From Vicia villosa (Eukaryota; Streptophyta; Magnoliopsida; Fabales; Fabaceae), in NCBI RefSeq assembly GCF_029867415.1, contig NC_081185.1, positions 120,073,987 to 120,137,986 of the forward strand: 64,000 nt of DNA, given 5' to 3'. The first letter of the stretch is position 1. Every line of letters starts with the position of its first letter. The position numbers and the translations under genes are program-made. A model generated the notes under the pieces. It saw nothing but the letters and a program-made list of their open reading frames with translations. It made no database searches and was not told where the DNA came from. Positions 47,270 through 58,748 of this stretch are shown piece after piece.

Positions 47270-48103
47270 CTTTCCACTACCCCTTTGTTTTCTCACCATC
47301 ACATCCCTTCCCTCACTTCTCTCTCTTTCTCCCATTTTCTCTCCTCTCTTTATTTTTTCAACAAACCCTAACACCGCCGTCACCCCCCTTTCTCCACCAT
47401 TTTTATGGTCACCACCACTTCTAATGAAAAAACCATAACTATTTTCTTACTTCTCATCTCACGACCTTCCTAATGTACCGCTTGGAGTTTTGATCCGAAG
47501 AAGAAGCACATGAAGTTCATACTTCATAACCTTCAGATTCTGAATCTGAATCTAATTATTCAAGTAAGATTCTTTCAACTTCATACTTTCAGTCTCTATA
47601 TTTTTTTTTAAAAATCATTGATTATTCTAATAGATAGTTTGTTTCCCTCTAATAGATTGTTTGCATCATTCTAATTTTGTTTTTATTTTAGGGCTTATTA
47701 ATAGATAGCTTCGGTTCTTTTTTTTGGCTAGCTTCTGGTGTTAAAAGGCTTATAATTTTGACTTTTTAAAGGGTTTAACTACTTTTTTTATTGTTTAAAA
47801 GATTCTAAAGCTGAGTTTTTTTTTTTTTGCAGGTGTCTTTGAAATTGGGTTTTTCCATATGGCTCTAATGGTGTTCTTTTTGTGCGGTAAGTTGGAGGTC
47901 AGTTGTTGATTAATCCATTTCATCACTCACTTATTATGGTTAGTTAGCACTAATGTTTGAATAATTTTGGTTTTGTTTGTGCCATTCAACATTTGACTTT
48001 TATGACATTTTGATATCTTTCATGTACTGTTTTGTGTTTTTGAGGTGCTTGACTTATCGTGTGGTTATATATAATGAAAAAGGAAATATTTCAACCTATC
48101 CTT

Positions 48104-48106
<3 letters not shown>

Positions 48107-48163
<57 letters not shown>
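48107..48163. repeat. (TA)n microsatellite
   Basis: About 57 bp of TA dinucleotides within intron-like sequence. Confidence 0.95.
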
Positions 48164-48166
<3 letters not shown>

Positions 48167-49295
48167 TGTAACTCCCCCGATATCTTTCACTGTCAAAGCT
48201 TTTAATTTTTTAGGTATCTTGAGGTACTTCAGATTCTGCAGATTAAGCCTTTGAAGATGTATCTTCCATGTACTGTTTTGTTAAATTTCTGACCAACAAG
48301 GTACTTGGATTAGCACATGCTTCTCACCATTTGTGTTCCATTTTCCTTTTCATCCATGTTGATAAGTAGTTTATTAGAAACCATTTGAATTTTCACTAGA
48401 AGATTGTACCTTTTTTCCAAGTGAATGATTTGTTCTTGGTTTTTAGTTTTTCAGTGTGTTTTATGAACTGATATTAATCTTATGTCTCAATAACTTGCTT
48501 ACTCGGTTGTATTTTTATAGATCCAGTTTTTTAGTGTGAAGACGGTTGCAGCCATGACTGAACTTGTCTGATGGTAAATGTTAGCTGTTTGATTAAATGT
48601 CTAAAAGAATTTGATTGTGAATGCTAGCTGTTTGTTGAATTGTCTCTGTTCTCTGTGAAATGTTGGTTACAATGATATTGTTTTTGTCTATACGTTTGCA
48701 ATAATCTCTGCTGTATTTACTTTGCTAAACGTAGTCAAATTTGCCTAACTATCACTTTTTTTTTTGCAGAAGTTATCATGGAAAAAATGAATTTATAATA
48801 GAACACAATCTTATTTTGGTATAAAGTAATGCATGTTGCAGCAGATTTATTTTTCAGTGGACAAGAAGTAAACAACTGCAAGTAACTAACAAAGTAGGCT
48901 AGGTATGTTTTTACTCTGATGGTATAAAATCATACATTTTGATTCCTATAAATACAAACGATATAGGATAGATTCATATATTTTGAATCCTATAAATGCA
49001 AGCTACTATTATGTTCTTTTTACTAAGGATGATGCTTTTATAGAAAAAATTGAACTTATGTGTAAAATTCTATGTTGGGTGTAATAACTAGAAGCCGCCA
49101 TTGATATTTATGTTCAATACTGTTGAGGTAAATATTTCAAATTAAGATTATTTATACATAAGTATAGATTCTGAAATTTTTAATAAAGATTTTCTATACA
49201 TAATTTTCATATAACTCATTTAGATGTTTTGTTACAGATTGAAAAGTTACAGCATGAGAATCAAGAGTTAGAATTTGTCATGGACATGTATGGCG

Positions 49296-49969
49296 GGTGA
49301 TTATAGGGATGTCAATGGGGCGGGGCGGGGGCGGGGGATACATTCTCATCACAATCCCCGCCCTCGAATCTATTCCCCATCTCCACTTCGGGTCCCCACT
49401 ACGGGGAGATTTTGTCCCCCATCCCAATCCCCGCGGATCCCCACGGATCCCCATGGTTCATGCGAAGATTCATAAATATGATTTTTTTTATTATTTTAAA
49501 TCAAATTAATAGTAAAAGCTTAAAAAACTAACCACAAGAAATTTAGAAATTATTCTTTTGTGATAAATATATTGTTTTAACAATATTTAATCTATAATAT
49601 TGAGTGTCATGACCACCAAAATTTCAAACTAAAAAAATTGAAATAATCATTTATATCTCACTCTGTTACTAACAATACATATATATTTTAAATTTGTGTA
49701 TAAGATTAATTATATGAAATGACAAATAAACTTCTATAATAATTTAAAATTATATAAAACTTAAGGATATTATGTTACTTTAGGCGGGGCGGGGACTCCA
49801 CGGGGCGGGGGATATTTACGCCACCCCCGTCCCCGAAGTGCCTTCGGGGAGACTTTGTTCCCCATCCCCATCCCCGCGGAGAAAAAAATCCCCGTCTTTG
49901 GGGCCCCAAACGGAGAATCCCCACGGGGATCCCTGCTAATGGAGGCAAGTTGACATCCCTAGGTGATTA
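49296..49969. mobile_element. Non-autonomous hAT element with 8-bp target duplication
   Basis: The body is 49304-49961 (658 bp), with terminal inverted repeats TAGGGATGTCAA/TTGACATCCCTA and a perfect 8-bp duplication GGTGATTA (49296-49303 and 49962-49969). The subterminal regions are very GC-rich (GGGGCGGGGCGGGG, CCCCGCGGATCCCCACGG) around an AT-rich core without coding capacity. It is inserted in an exon of the coiled-coil gene. Confidence 0.92.
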
Positions 49970-50909
49970 TCATAAAAGCATGCCACAGTTGCTTTTGATC
50001 AAAGGCTTTCTGCCATAAAAATTGAAATATAGGAGTTAGGGTCCAACATGATGCAACTTAATGAAACAAGTTGAAAATTGTTGAGGCTATTAAAGTTAAA
50101 GAGTCTGAGATGAAAATCATTTAACCTGACCTCTTTCAATATCTCTTTATACTTTTTCCTTACGCCTAATATGTGATGAATCATTTAACCTTTTTAATAT
50201 CTGATGTCTACAGAGCATCTACGTATCGTAGCATCTTCGCTAAAAATCGATATCGTAGCGATGAAGCTGAATTTTACGCTGAGATGTGAGAATGCCAAGA
50301 CTTAGGCTGGTTTGAGCAAGGGTTGATGTTGAAGCCAAACTCTAAATAGCTAATTCTCTGTATTGGATGCTTGGTGAACCTGCTGATGCAGAAGTAGTGA
50401 CTGTCACATTAATCTTCTTAGATGTATATATTTGCTCGATGTTTCGTGTTGGAATTTGCTGGACAAATCGTTTCAGGGGCCTGCATTGGATGGGTGTTCT
50501 TAGTTCTTATTCTGTCTATTTCTCTTGGTCTATCTCTCTTTGTATTTGTACATGTAAACTTTGTATTCTTGGTACGGCTTGTGCCATATTTGGTTATCAA
50601 TTCAATTTATTTTTCTTTTCTAAAAACTATTCTAAGAATACAATATCTAATATGTGTTTGGTTTAATAAAAATGTTTAGTCTTTATAGTATTTGGTTCAG
50701 TAAAAAAATTTGGTGTCTGTAGTGTTTAGTATAAGGTATATTGTTAATGGCATATTGTATTCATGATAAATATGAATTAATTTATAATTAACAATCTTAA
50801 TTTTATTAAATACAAAAATTAAGATTAAACAATGACTTGATTATATAGTTTTGTATAAATTCTCTGTTTCATAAACAACTGTTATTCTTTCCATTAAAAT
50901 TAAACAATA

Positions 50910-51158
50910 CTTTTTAATTTCATATCTCATAATCAAATATTATAGTTTTTATCACTAAAATTTATTATTTTTACGGGTCACTATCACCACAATATATTTT
51001 TTATTTTATTCAACAAATTATTTATAAATATTTACTTTTTAATTTCATATTTCATAATCAAATATTATAAACTTTATCACTAAAATTCATTATTTTTACG
51101 GGTCACTATCACCACAATATATTTTTTATTTTATTCAACAAATTATTTATAAATATTT
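50910..51158. repeat. 125-bp tandem duplication
   Basis: The unit starting CTTTTTAATTTCATAT and containing TTTTTACGGGTCACTATCAC occurs at 50910 and 51035 with very few differences. Confidence 0.9.
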
Positions 51159-51519
51159 AACGCTATTAGTGATATTTATAAATATTTATAATTATTAGAC
51201 ATATTGAACTTATTATGTTGCTGATGAGGTCCATATTTATTTTTAAATAATTTAAATTGTTAATGATTTTATAATAACAATTATAACTAACAACCAAACC
51301 TTATCAAATGATCCAAGATATGAATGAACTTATCCGTGTTGACCTATCTTAAAGTTTTTTTGTGAATCATTATTTTAACTTAGAATCTAATTTTCATACT
51401 ACTAATATCTTATTAGTAATTTTTTTAAGATCGTTAATTTCCATTTTATGTATGCAATTTAGTCAAACTTCTTTACTTTACATTTTTCGTATCGTTCATA
51501 AAATACTACACCATAAATA

Positions 51520-51553
51520 ATGCACCCGTGCGACAGCACGGGCCTCTGACTAG
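51520..51553 (+). mobile_element. Helitron 3' end
   Basis: The hairpin CCCGTGCGACAGCACGGG (from about 51525) is followed by CCTCTGACTAG and T. The element extends to the left and may include the decayed gene at 47.3-50.7 kb. Its 5' end was not identified. Confidence 0.7.
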
Positions 51554-51620
51554 TATAAAATAAAAGCAACATATAATAAGTATCATTAATTAAAGATTAG
51601 GATATGATAACACTATTTAC

Positions 51621-51763
51621 CATTGGATCTTGAATGATCATCTCCGTGTGTAGCTGTCCATTCCTCTCAGTCACAGTCCATAAATTGACAACCTTGATTG
51701 ACATTTTCCACACATGGATATTCCTTTTTGCAAATCCTTGACCAAGATACGAGGCCTGGACAT
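51621..51763 (-). pseudogene. RPA70-like OB-fold exon fragment
   Basis: Minus strand, 143 nt between acceptor CATGCAG and donor GTAAAT. It encodes VQASYLGQGFAKRNIHVWKM followed by SIKVVNLWTVTERNGQLHTE and MIIQDPM. The W(K)...(V/I)(V)(R/N)LW.V....G....EM(I/V) pattern is that of the first OB fold of plant replication protein A 70-kDa-like proteins, many of which are carried by Helitrons. The following exons (to the left) are absent: the Helitron end at 51553 lies only about 70 bp away in what would be the next intron. A plausible preceding exon ends near 52298 (CAAG|GTATGA). Confidence 0.65.
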
Positions 51764-53723
51764 CTGCATGATTTTAAAGATGTCAAGACAATTTATGAAA
51801 AGTGATAGCTTTACAAAATATATTACACAACAGAGAAAGCATTCTTAATAGGTGAAAACTTGAAAAGAAAATGAAAACCAAAGTGATAGATAAATAGGTT
51901 GGATCTAAAACTTGATGTACTATAGTATAAAATCAAATTGTTAGAAAATAAAATGAAGTTGGGCTTTAAACCATGACGGTAAGGAAAATTAATGAAACAT
52001 GTTGCAATCACTTTTCTAGAAGAAAACTTTGTACCGAGCTAAAGTAAAGTATTACATGAACATTTGTAGAAGACACAGAAATAAAATATGAAGTGGTGTT
52101 TGAAACATAACATGTAAAAAACCATATACACTGTGAAACCATATAAATTGAGAAACATTATCGAAAACACATATAAACCCCACTTTCAAAGTTAACTATA
52201 ACCATGCATTTGTCAGAGAAACATACAACGATATTCATGACTAATTGACTATAAATATGCAATTGCATGCAAGTCTTTGAAACGAAACTTTCATACCTTG
52301 CGAATCTCGTTGACGTTGGTGCTAAAGCGGAAATTGAAACAAATAAAGAACAAACATTATAGATTTGGTAGTTGAAAAAGAAAGAGGAAAAATGAAAGTG
52401 AAATCGAAACAATACTTTGAGAATGACGGAGCTTTTGTTGCGAGATGAAAACTTGAAGTTGATAAAACAAATCAGGTATATCAAGAGACAAAACCATATT
52501 ACGAGATGAAAGGTGAAGTGAAAGTTAAAGGAAACATAATGGAAAATAAATGGAAACGAAGCGGAAAATAAGAAATGGTCGAAGGCAAACTTACTTCTTG
52601 AAAGTTGAAGAAAACCTAACAATGGATGAAGTTGTATCGGCAGATGATGAAAGGAGGAAAGAGAAATAAGTGAAGCAAGTGAAAAGAAGGATGGAGGGAA
52701 AAATGGTTTCAACTAAGGGGACAACTTCTCTACCCATCACAAAAAGATGGGTAGTGTACCTTCAACCAATCAAATGACACCATTTAACTTTTATGTATTC
52801 AATTATTTATTATATAGAACAATTGTTGATGTTTTCAATGCATTTTATATTATAGGTAACTTTACCCAACTTTTTGAGTTGGGTAAATAAGAATCCACCT
52901 TCAACATGTATTTGTTGTTTCAGTGGTCTACATGGGAGAATAGCATTGACCTTCTATGAGAATTAATTGTGAGATTATGCAAAGACTGAAAAGTTGAAAA
53001 AGATTTGTAAAAATTAGAAAAAAGGAGGACATAAATGGAAGTACTGTAGTTTGATTAACAAGGATGCATTGGAAATAAGTTGTGCTATGCTTACACTGAT
53101 TTTCCTACACCGCGGCTGTTGGTCTTGGTGGTAGGGATATAAGACCAACAGTGGTTATGTAACTCCCCAATACTTCACCCCATGTTTCAAGAGGAAGGTC
53201 TATCTTCCAGCTCCTCCGTAAAAAGTGAGAGTCCGTGTTAAGAAAGCATCCAATTGCTTTTTTGTTTAGTGGAAGTAAGAATGGAGTGGCTCATGCCAGA
53301 TTTGAGAGATCATACTTATTGGCTAGCTCAATTGTAAATCGGGCATCCCCATGATATATGGCATTTACACCGTATAAATACAATTATTTAGTGCAACACA
53401 GGTTCCAAAGTGAGGTAAATAATCATTAAAATATGGATGAGTATATATTTTTAGTATATAGTACGGTGTACATAATGATTAAGTGTCATGAAAACATTTC
53501 TCATTAGAAATTGCCTCACCACCTTTATTATATGGGTCTTGCTAACGAGTGCCCTCAGAACACTCTTTAAGTATACTAAATAAAGAAAATGTTTTTTATA
53601 AAAGTCAATATTTCAATTTCTAATGCATTTTCAATGCATTATATACACGCAATTTTAAAAAAACTTACCACTTTAATTACTTAAAGAGTGTCATAAGAAG
53701 ACTGGTTAGCATTTCTCTTATTA
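51764..53723. other. Upstream part of the RPA-like fragment and intergenic DNA
   Basis: 52298-52740 on the minus strand is CT-rich on the sense side and could be a 5' UTR/first exon of the RPA-like gene. The long Phe/Ser-rich frame across 52158-52712 is judged a composition artefact. 52740-53723 shows no gene. Confidence 0.4.
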
Positions 53724-53728
53724 TATTC

Positions 53729-53916
53729 TGTTGACAGCTAGCAGCGGAATGAAAAGAAAAAGGAAAAACAATTGAATGAAAATATTCTGCATTAATTTTC
53801 CATTGTCCAACAGCTATGTACAATGTGCTATATATAGCAATAAAAACAGAAAACTAGCCGTTAGGCTGCTACAAGCGGAAACATGAGATAAAAGAGGAAT
53901 AAATTAAGTTTTAACA
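53729..53916 (-). repeat. 3' LTR of the copia element
   Basis: On the plus strand it runs TGTTGACAGC...GTTTTAACA. It differs from the other LTR only by G for A in AAAGAGGAATAAA. The gag-pol stop codon lies inside it, at 53861. Confidence 0.97.
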
Positions 53917-56900
53917 CCCCCCTAAAACTGGAATGTATGTCCAACAGTCCCAGTTTTGCTAACAGAGATTTGAACAGCCCCGAATGAAGTGGTTTGGTGA
54001 ATAAGTCGGCTATTTGGTTTTCAGAATTGATTGGCATGAGATGTATAATTTTGGCTTGTAGTTTGTCGCGGACGAGGTGGCAGTCCATTTCGATGTGCTT
54101 CGTTCTTTCGTGGAAAACAAGATTGGTGGCGATGTGGATGGCACTTTGGTTGTCGCAGTAAATGTTAACAGGGTTCGGATGAGGAATGGAGAAGTCATGG
54201 AGAAGGAAGAGCAGCCATTGAGCTTCATAAGATGTGTTTGCCAAGGCTCTGTATTCTGCCTCGGATGATGAACGAGAAACGACTGGTTGCTTCTTGGATT
54301 TCCTGTTGATTAAATTGTCACCAAGGAAGAAGGTGAAGCCTGTTGTGGATCGTCGTGTTGTAGGACAGGCCCCCCAATCAGAATCTGTGAATCCTGTCAG
54401 GATGAGAGAAGACTTTGAGCGAAAAAACAGTCCCATGGATGGAGCATTCTTCAGGTATTTGATGATCCTATGTGCAGCCTGCAGGTGTGTGTCTGTTGGA
54501 GCAGCCATGTGTTGGCTTAGCCTGCAAACAGAGTATACAATGTCAGGTCTATAGTGAGTGAGATATAGCAGCTTACCTATGAGTATTCTGAACTGAGATG
54601 GGTCGGTGAGAGGGGAATCCGTCGAATTGTCTAACTTGTGGGAGGGATCCATTGGTGTAGGAGCAGGTTTGGCCCCTAGCAATCCTGTGGGTTCTAGCAA
54701 GTCTAAGCAGTATTTCCTTTGGCAAAGAGTGATGCCTTTGGATGATCGTGCAATCTCGAATCCAAGGAAGTAACGGATGTAGCCTAAGTCTTTGATGCTG
54801 AATTGTTTATCTAGGGCCTGTTTGATATGGGAGATATGTTGTAGATTTGTCCCTGCAAGAATTAGATCATCTACATATGCCAGAAGAACAGTTAAGTTAT
54901 TGTTATAATTGAAAGTAAATAAAGAATAATCAGCTTTGGATTGTGTAAAACCAAGGTTCAGCAAGGATGTGGTCAGCTTGTGATTCCACTGTCTGCTAGC
55001 TTGTTTAAGCCCATAAATGGACTTTGTGAGCTTGCAGACCACGTTTTTGGCAGCTGACAAACCTGGAGGGCATTTCATATAGACTTCCTCTGTTAGATCA
55101 CCATGTAGAAAAGCAGTATTAATGTCAAGTTGGTGAACATGCCAATTAAGAGAGGAAGCAATAGATAGTAAAAGCCTAATGGTTGTCATTTTGATGACAG
55201 GGCTAAAAGTTTCTAGATAGTCTAGGCCCTCTGTTTGGTTGTATCCCTTGGCAACAAGGCGGGCTTTATACCTTTCTATTGTGCCATTGGGATGAAATTT
55301 GTGTTTGAAGATCCATTTACATCCTATGGCCTTTTTGTTGGGTGGAAGGGGAGTAAGAACCCAAGTGTTAGTATCTTTTAGGGACTGCAATTCATTTTGA
55401 ATTGCTTGGTGCCAATTGGGATCAAGGATGGCAGTGGTATAGGATGTTGGCTCAGAAACAGTGGAGATATTTAAGTTAAAGATTTTGTACGAAGGAGATA
55501 AATTATCATAATCAATATAAGGAGATAGAAGGTAAGGAGTAGTACCTGATTGAGCAGGAGATTTGGGAGAATGTGTACCTGAGAGTAGTGCACAATGGTA
55601 ATCTTTGAGGTAGGAAGGAGGTTTAGGAATTCGAGAGGATTGTCTAACTGGAGTAGGTGCAGTAGGTAAGGGAGAAGGAGAGGAGGGAGCAGGAGATTGA
55701 GTGTGGATTGATTGTGGTGTGGGGACAGCAGTAGCAGTGGGAGAATGAGTGGTGTTGGAAGGAAGAACAGAGTCATTTGTTGATGTTATAGGATAGTCCA
55801 TATGAGCAGTGTTTGGGGAATGATATATGGGGTGAGGTGCAAGGTGTTCATTTTTATGTATGTTTGTAAAGGGGAAGATGTGTTCAAAATGAACAATGTC
55901 ACGAGAGATGAAATTTTTTTTGTGTTGTAAGTCGTATAGCAGACAGCCTTTGACTCCATTTTGAAAGCCAAGGAAGACACACTTTCTTGATCTAGAGTCC
56001 AGTTTGGTTCTAGAAACAGGTTTGGTACAGGCATATACAAGAGAGCCAAATATTTTCATATGCATGTAATCAGGTACAGTATTGTAAAGCAGTTTATAGG
56101 GACATTCATAGTCAAGAAGTTTAGAAGGAAGTCTGTTTATTATGTGCACAACATAAGAAAGTGCGTATGACCAGAAATTATTAGGTGTGTGAGATTGAAA
56201 CATAATGGCACGAGTAACCCCAAGGAGATGTTGATGTTTTCTTTCAACGATCCCATTTTGTTGGGGTGTATATACACAAGATGTCTGATGATGGATCCCT
56301 TGAGTGGCATAAAAAAATTTCAATAAAAACTCGGGTCCATTGTCAGACCTAATGGTCTTGATGGTGCATTGAAATTGTGTTTGAATATTTTTAACAAAAG
56401 ATTGAATTAAGAAGGAAACTTCATATTTGTTTTTCATCAGAAATATCCAGCAGAAACGACTAAAGTCATCAATAACAGTTAAGAAAAATTTATGTCCAGG
56501 AATAGACATAATGGAGATAGGCCCCCAAATGTCCATATGCACTAGTTCAAAACATTTAGTACTCTTAGTGTGGCTATCAGGAAAAGGATTACGTTTTTGT
56601 TTAGCATGAAAGCAAGCATCACATGGATCAACAGATTTAGGCAATTTATGTAAAGGCAAGATTTTATTTAGGTGTTTCAAAGTATCAATACAAGGATGGC
56701 CAAGTTTATTGTGCCAAAGAGTAAAAGTGTCTAACATATTTATATGGGAATGGGGAACATTATGAGAGGAATGAAGAGTGTGTGCAGCAGGTAATATCAG
56801 GGAGTAAAGTCCATGGTGGATCCTAGCTGCACCAATCTTCATTAGGGTAAGGTTCCCCTGTATGATGCAAGTAGTGGATGTGAATGTGAGTGTGCAATTT

Positions 56901-58294
56901 AAAGATTGGCACAGTTTGGATACATATATGATATTAGTGAAAAAACTAGGAATATATAGAACATCATGTATATGAAGCACATCAGAGAAATATATGGAAC
57001 CAGATTGGTTAGTAGTTACAAGTGCTCCATTAGGGAGTTTAATGTTGATGGGAGAAATTGTGTTTAAGGTTTTAAACATGGACAATGAGTGGCATACATG
57101 ATTTGTAGCACCCGTATCTAATAACCAGTCAGAAAAACCTATATTGGTGTTAGCTAGAATGATAGGGGTCATACCAGAATGTGAAGTTTGGAGATGTTGC
57201 ACAGTGTTGGAGTTGGATGAATCATTTTGTTGAAGAAGAGCAAGAAGAGCTCGTTGTTGATCAGTAGTCAGAACGGATTGATTGGAGCTTTGAGTCGTCT
57301 CATCAGTTTTGTCATTTGTTGATTCTTCTGTGGAAACTTGTGCTATTTGTGGTTTCTTCAGATATGGGGGAAGACCATGCTTCTTGAAACAAACCTCTAT
57401 AGTGTGACCTGGTTTGTTGCAATAAGAACAGATTTTGATACCTTTAGCTTTCGAGTAGGAAGGAGTGTTTGATGCTTGTTCAGATTGTTGACCTTTGGGA
57501 TTTGATTTGTTGATGTAAGCAAGGAGTTTGTCCTCGCCAATCGGTTGAACGGTTTTCCTTTCTTGCTGAATTAGAAGAGAGAAAACTTTGTTGACTGAGG
57601 GAAGAGAGGCCATGAGCATAATTTGGGCGCGAACAGGTGCATAGCATTCATTGAGACCCTTGAGGAATCGGATAACATAGTCGTTATCACGATATGTCTT
57701 GATGGTAGAAGAGAGTGAACAATGGCACACAGGTTCACAAATGCAATTGGGGATAGGTCGAAAATTGTCAAATTCTTGCCATAGTTTCTTGAGTGTGGTG
57801 AAGTACTGTGTAATAGTTTGGTCGCCTTGTTTCTGCGCATAAATTTCTTCTTGAAGATCAGATATACGAAAGATATCACCTTGATGATAGCGTTCGTGAA
57901 GCTCGTCCCAGATTTCCTTTGCTGAGTCTATCCATAGCACACTCTCAGAGATTTCTTTATCAATGGAGTTGGTGAGCCATGCCATCACCATGTTGTTGCA
58001 TCGGTCCCATGCGAGATATTTTGAGTCAGAAGATTGTGGTCGAGGGAGGGTACCGTCGATGAACCCTAGCTTGTTCTTCGAGCGGAGAGCAAGTTTGATG
58101 GCGCAGGACCACGAATGGAAATTATTGTTGTTGAGAGCAGGGGAAACAAGAGATAACCCTGGGTTATCACTAGGGTGCATAAAGAAAGGGTCGAGCATGT
58201 CGGTTTGGTAGGTTCTTGGTGGAGCACCATGGTTAGGTTTGGGGTTTTTGATGGTGGAGTTCGTTGGAGATGTGGAATCGTCATCAAAGGCCAT
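53861..58294 (-). CDS. Copia gag-pol polyprotein
   Basis: 1477 codons from ATG 58294; the open frame continues 70 codons upstream without an ATG. In numbering that includes that upstream part, domains run as follows: gag about 100-330 (FHSWSCAIKLALRSKNKLGF); zinc knuckle 359-372 (CSYCNKPGHTIEVC); protease active site DTGA at 463; pre-integrase WHNKLGH near 596; integrase residues D658 (HMDIWGP), D721 (RSDNGPEF) and E754 (VERKH). Reverse transcriptase is about 1028-1270 (GCKWIFKHKF, QLDINTAFLHGDL, catalytic YVDD at 1210-1213). RNase H has DSDWG near 1374, SSEAEYRA near 1413 and YCDNQSA near 1449, then ERTKHIE. All catalytic motifs are present with no stop or shift. It would make the virus-like particle, copy RNA into DNA and integrate it. 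The end of the frame extends into the 3' LTR. Confidence 0.97.
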   Translation of the reverse strand: MAFDDDSTSPTNSTIKNPKPNHGAPPRTYQTDMLDPFFMHPSDNPGLSLVSPALNNNNFHSWSCAIKLALRSKNKLGFIDGTLPRPQSSDSKYLAWDRCNNMVMAWLTNSIDKEISESVLWIDSAKEIWDELHERYHQGDIFRISDLQEEIYAQKQGDQTITQYFTTLKKLWQEFDNFRPIPNCICEPVCHCSLSSTIKTYRDNDYVIRFLKGLNECYAPVRAQIMLMASLPSVNKVFSLLIQQERKTVQPIGEDKLLAYINKSNPKGQQSEQASNTPSYSKAKGIKICSYCNKPGHTIEVCFKKHGLPPYLKKPQIAQVSTEESTNDKTDETTQSSNQSVLTTDQQRALLALLQQNDSSNSNTVQHLQTSHSGMTPIILANTNIGFSDWLLDTGATNHVCHSLSMFKTLNTISPINIKLPNGALVTTNQSGSIYFSDVLHIHDVLYIPSFFTNIIYVSKLCQSLNCTLTFTSTTCIIQGNLTLMKIGAARIHHGLYSLILPAAHTLHSSHNVPHSHINMLDTFTLWHNKLGHPCIDTLKHLNKILPLHKLPKSVDPCDACFHAKQKRNPFPDSHTKSTKCFELVHMDIWGPISIMSIPGHKFFLTVIDDFSRFCWIFLMKNKYEVSFLIQSFVKNIQTQFQCTIKTIRSDNGPEFLLKFFYATQGIHHQTSCVYTPQQNGIVERKHQHLLGVTRAIMFQSHTPNNFWSYALSYVVHIINRLPSKLLDYECPYKLLYNTVPDYMHMKIFGSLVYACTKPVSRTKLDSRSRKCVFLGFQNGVKGCLLYDLQHKKNFISRDIVHFEHIFPFTNIHKNEHLAPHPIYHSPNTAHMDYPITSTNDSVLPSNTTHSPTATAVPTPQSIHTQSPAPSSPSPLPTAPTPVRQSSRIPKPPSYLKDYHCALLSGTHSPKSPAQSGTTPYLLSPYIDYDNLSPSYKIFNLNISTVSEPTSYTTAILDPNWHQAIQNELQSLKDTNTWVLTPLPPNKKAIGCKWIFKHKFHPNGTIERYKARLVAKGYNQTEGLDYLETFSPVIKMTTIRLLLSIASSLNWHVHQLDINTAFLHGDLTEEVYMKCPPGLSAAKNVVCKLTKSIYGLKQASRQWNHKLTTSLLNLGFTQSKADYSLFTFNYNNNLTVLLAYVDDLILAGTNLQHISHIKQALDKQFSIKDLGYIRYFLGFEIARSSKGITLCQRKYCLDLLEPTGLLGAKPAPTPMDPSHKLDNSTDSPLTDPSQFRILIGKLLYLTHYRPDIVYSVCRLSQHMAAPTDTHLQAAHRIIKYLKNAPSMGLFFRSKSSLILTGFTDSDWGACPTTRRSTTGFTFFLGDNLINRKSKKQPVVSRSSSEAEYRALANTSYEAQWLLFLLHDFSIPHPNPVNIYCDNQSAIHIATNLVFHERTKHIEMDCHLVRDKLQAKIIHLMPINSENQIADLFTKPLHSGLFKSLLAKLGLLDIHSSFRGVLKLNLFLFYLMFPLVAA
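53917..53928 (-). other. Polypurine tract
   Basis: On the minus strand TTTTAGGGGGG abuts the 3' LTR start. Confidence 0.8.
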
Positions 58295-58544
58295 GGATGT
58301 GGTGAAAGGAAAGAAAAATCGGAGGAAGAAGGAAGAAAAAGAGAGACGAGGTTGGGAGACAAAAAAATGCAGAGACCAAGAATGGAGAGAGAGAAAAAAA
58401 AAGGGGGAAGAAGATTCGAGGGAAGAGAAAGGAAGAGGATAAGAAAGAAAGCCTGGGAAAGAAAGAGCCAAAGAAGCAAAGAAAGAGAGGATTACGTGAG
58501 ACACGTGTAAAAGAGAGATAGGCTGGAAAGAAGATCAGAGGAAT

Positions 58545-58560
58545 CTTTCCACTGATACCA
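58545..58560 (-). other. Primer-binding site
   Basis: Minus strand TGGTATCAG directly follows the 5' LTR. It matches the 3' end complement of initiator tRNA-Met over nine bases, then diverges (TGGAAAG). Confidence 0.85.
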
Positions 58561-58748
58561 TGTTGACAGCTAGCAGCGGAATGAAAAGAAAAAGGAAAAA
58601 CAATTGAATGAAAATATTCTGCATTAATTTTCCATTGTCCAACAGCTATGTACAATGTGCTATATATAGCAATAAAAACAGAAAACTAGCCGTTAGGCTG
58701 CTACAAGCGGAAACATGAGATAAAAGAAGAATAAATTAAGTTTTAACA
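58561..58748 (-). repeat. 5' LTR of the copia element
   Basis: 188 bp, TG...CA, 187/188 identical to the 3' LTR. It contains CTATATATAGC, a palindromic TATA-like box, as does its partner. Confidence 0.97.

Larger units (their letters stand above)
47270..50700 (+). pseudogene. Decayed multi-exon host-type gene (coiled-coil protein)
   Basis: A CT-rich leader with CAAACCCTAACACCGCCGTCA (47300-47410) looks like a 5' UTR. Much of what follows is intron-like. The clearest coding block starts at 49238 after GTTACAG: IEKLQHENQELEFVMDMYGG. It is broken by a hAT insertion (49304-49961) and resumes at about 49964 (ATVAFDQRLSAIKIEI, a stop, ELGSNMMQLNETS, a shift, KIVEAIKVKESEMK). Heptad-like spacing points to a coiled coil. 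The first peptide recalls HUB/BRE1-type E3 ligase coiled coils, but this is not secure. The gene is dead through the insertion, a stop and shifts. It ends near a Helitron 3' terminus at 51550, so it may be Helitron cargo. Confidence 0.45.

Noticed and set aside
52158..52712. 184-codon Phe/Ser-rich frame on the minus strand
   Set aside because: Extreme composition bias from a CT-rich UTR/intron-like region; it runs across a plausible splice donor near 52298 and matches no family I recognise.
58294..58504. N-terminal extension of the copia polyprotein
   Set aside because: The frame is open upstream but begins at a non-ATG codon and is Phe/Ser/Leu-rich leader sequence. The ATG at 58294 with MAFDDDST fits the usual Gag start better.
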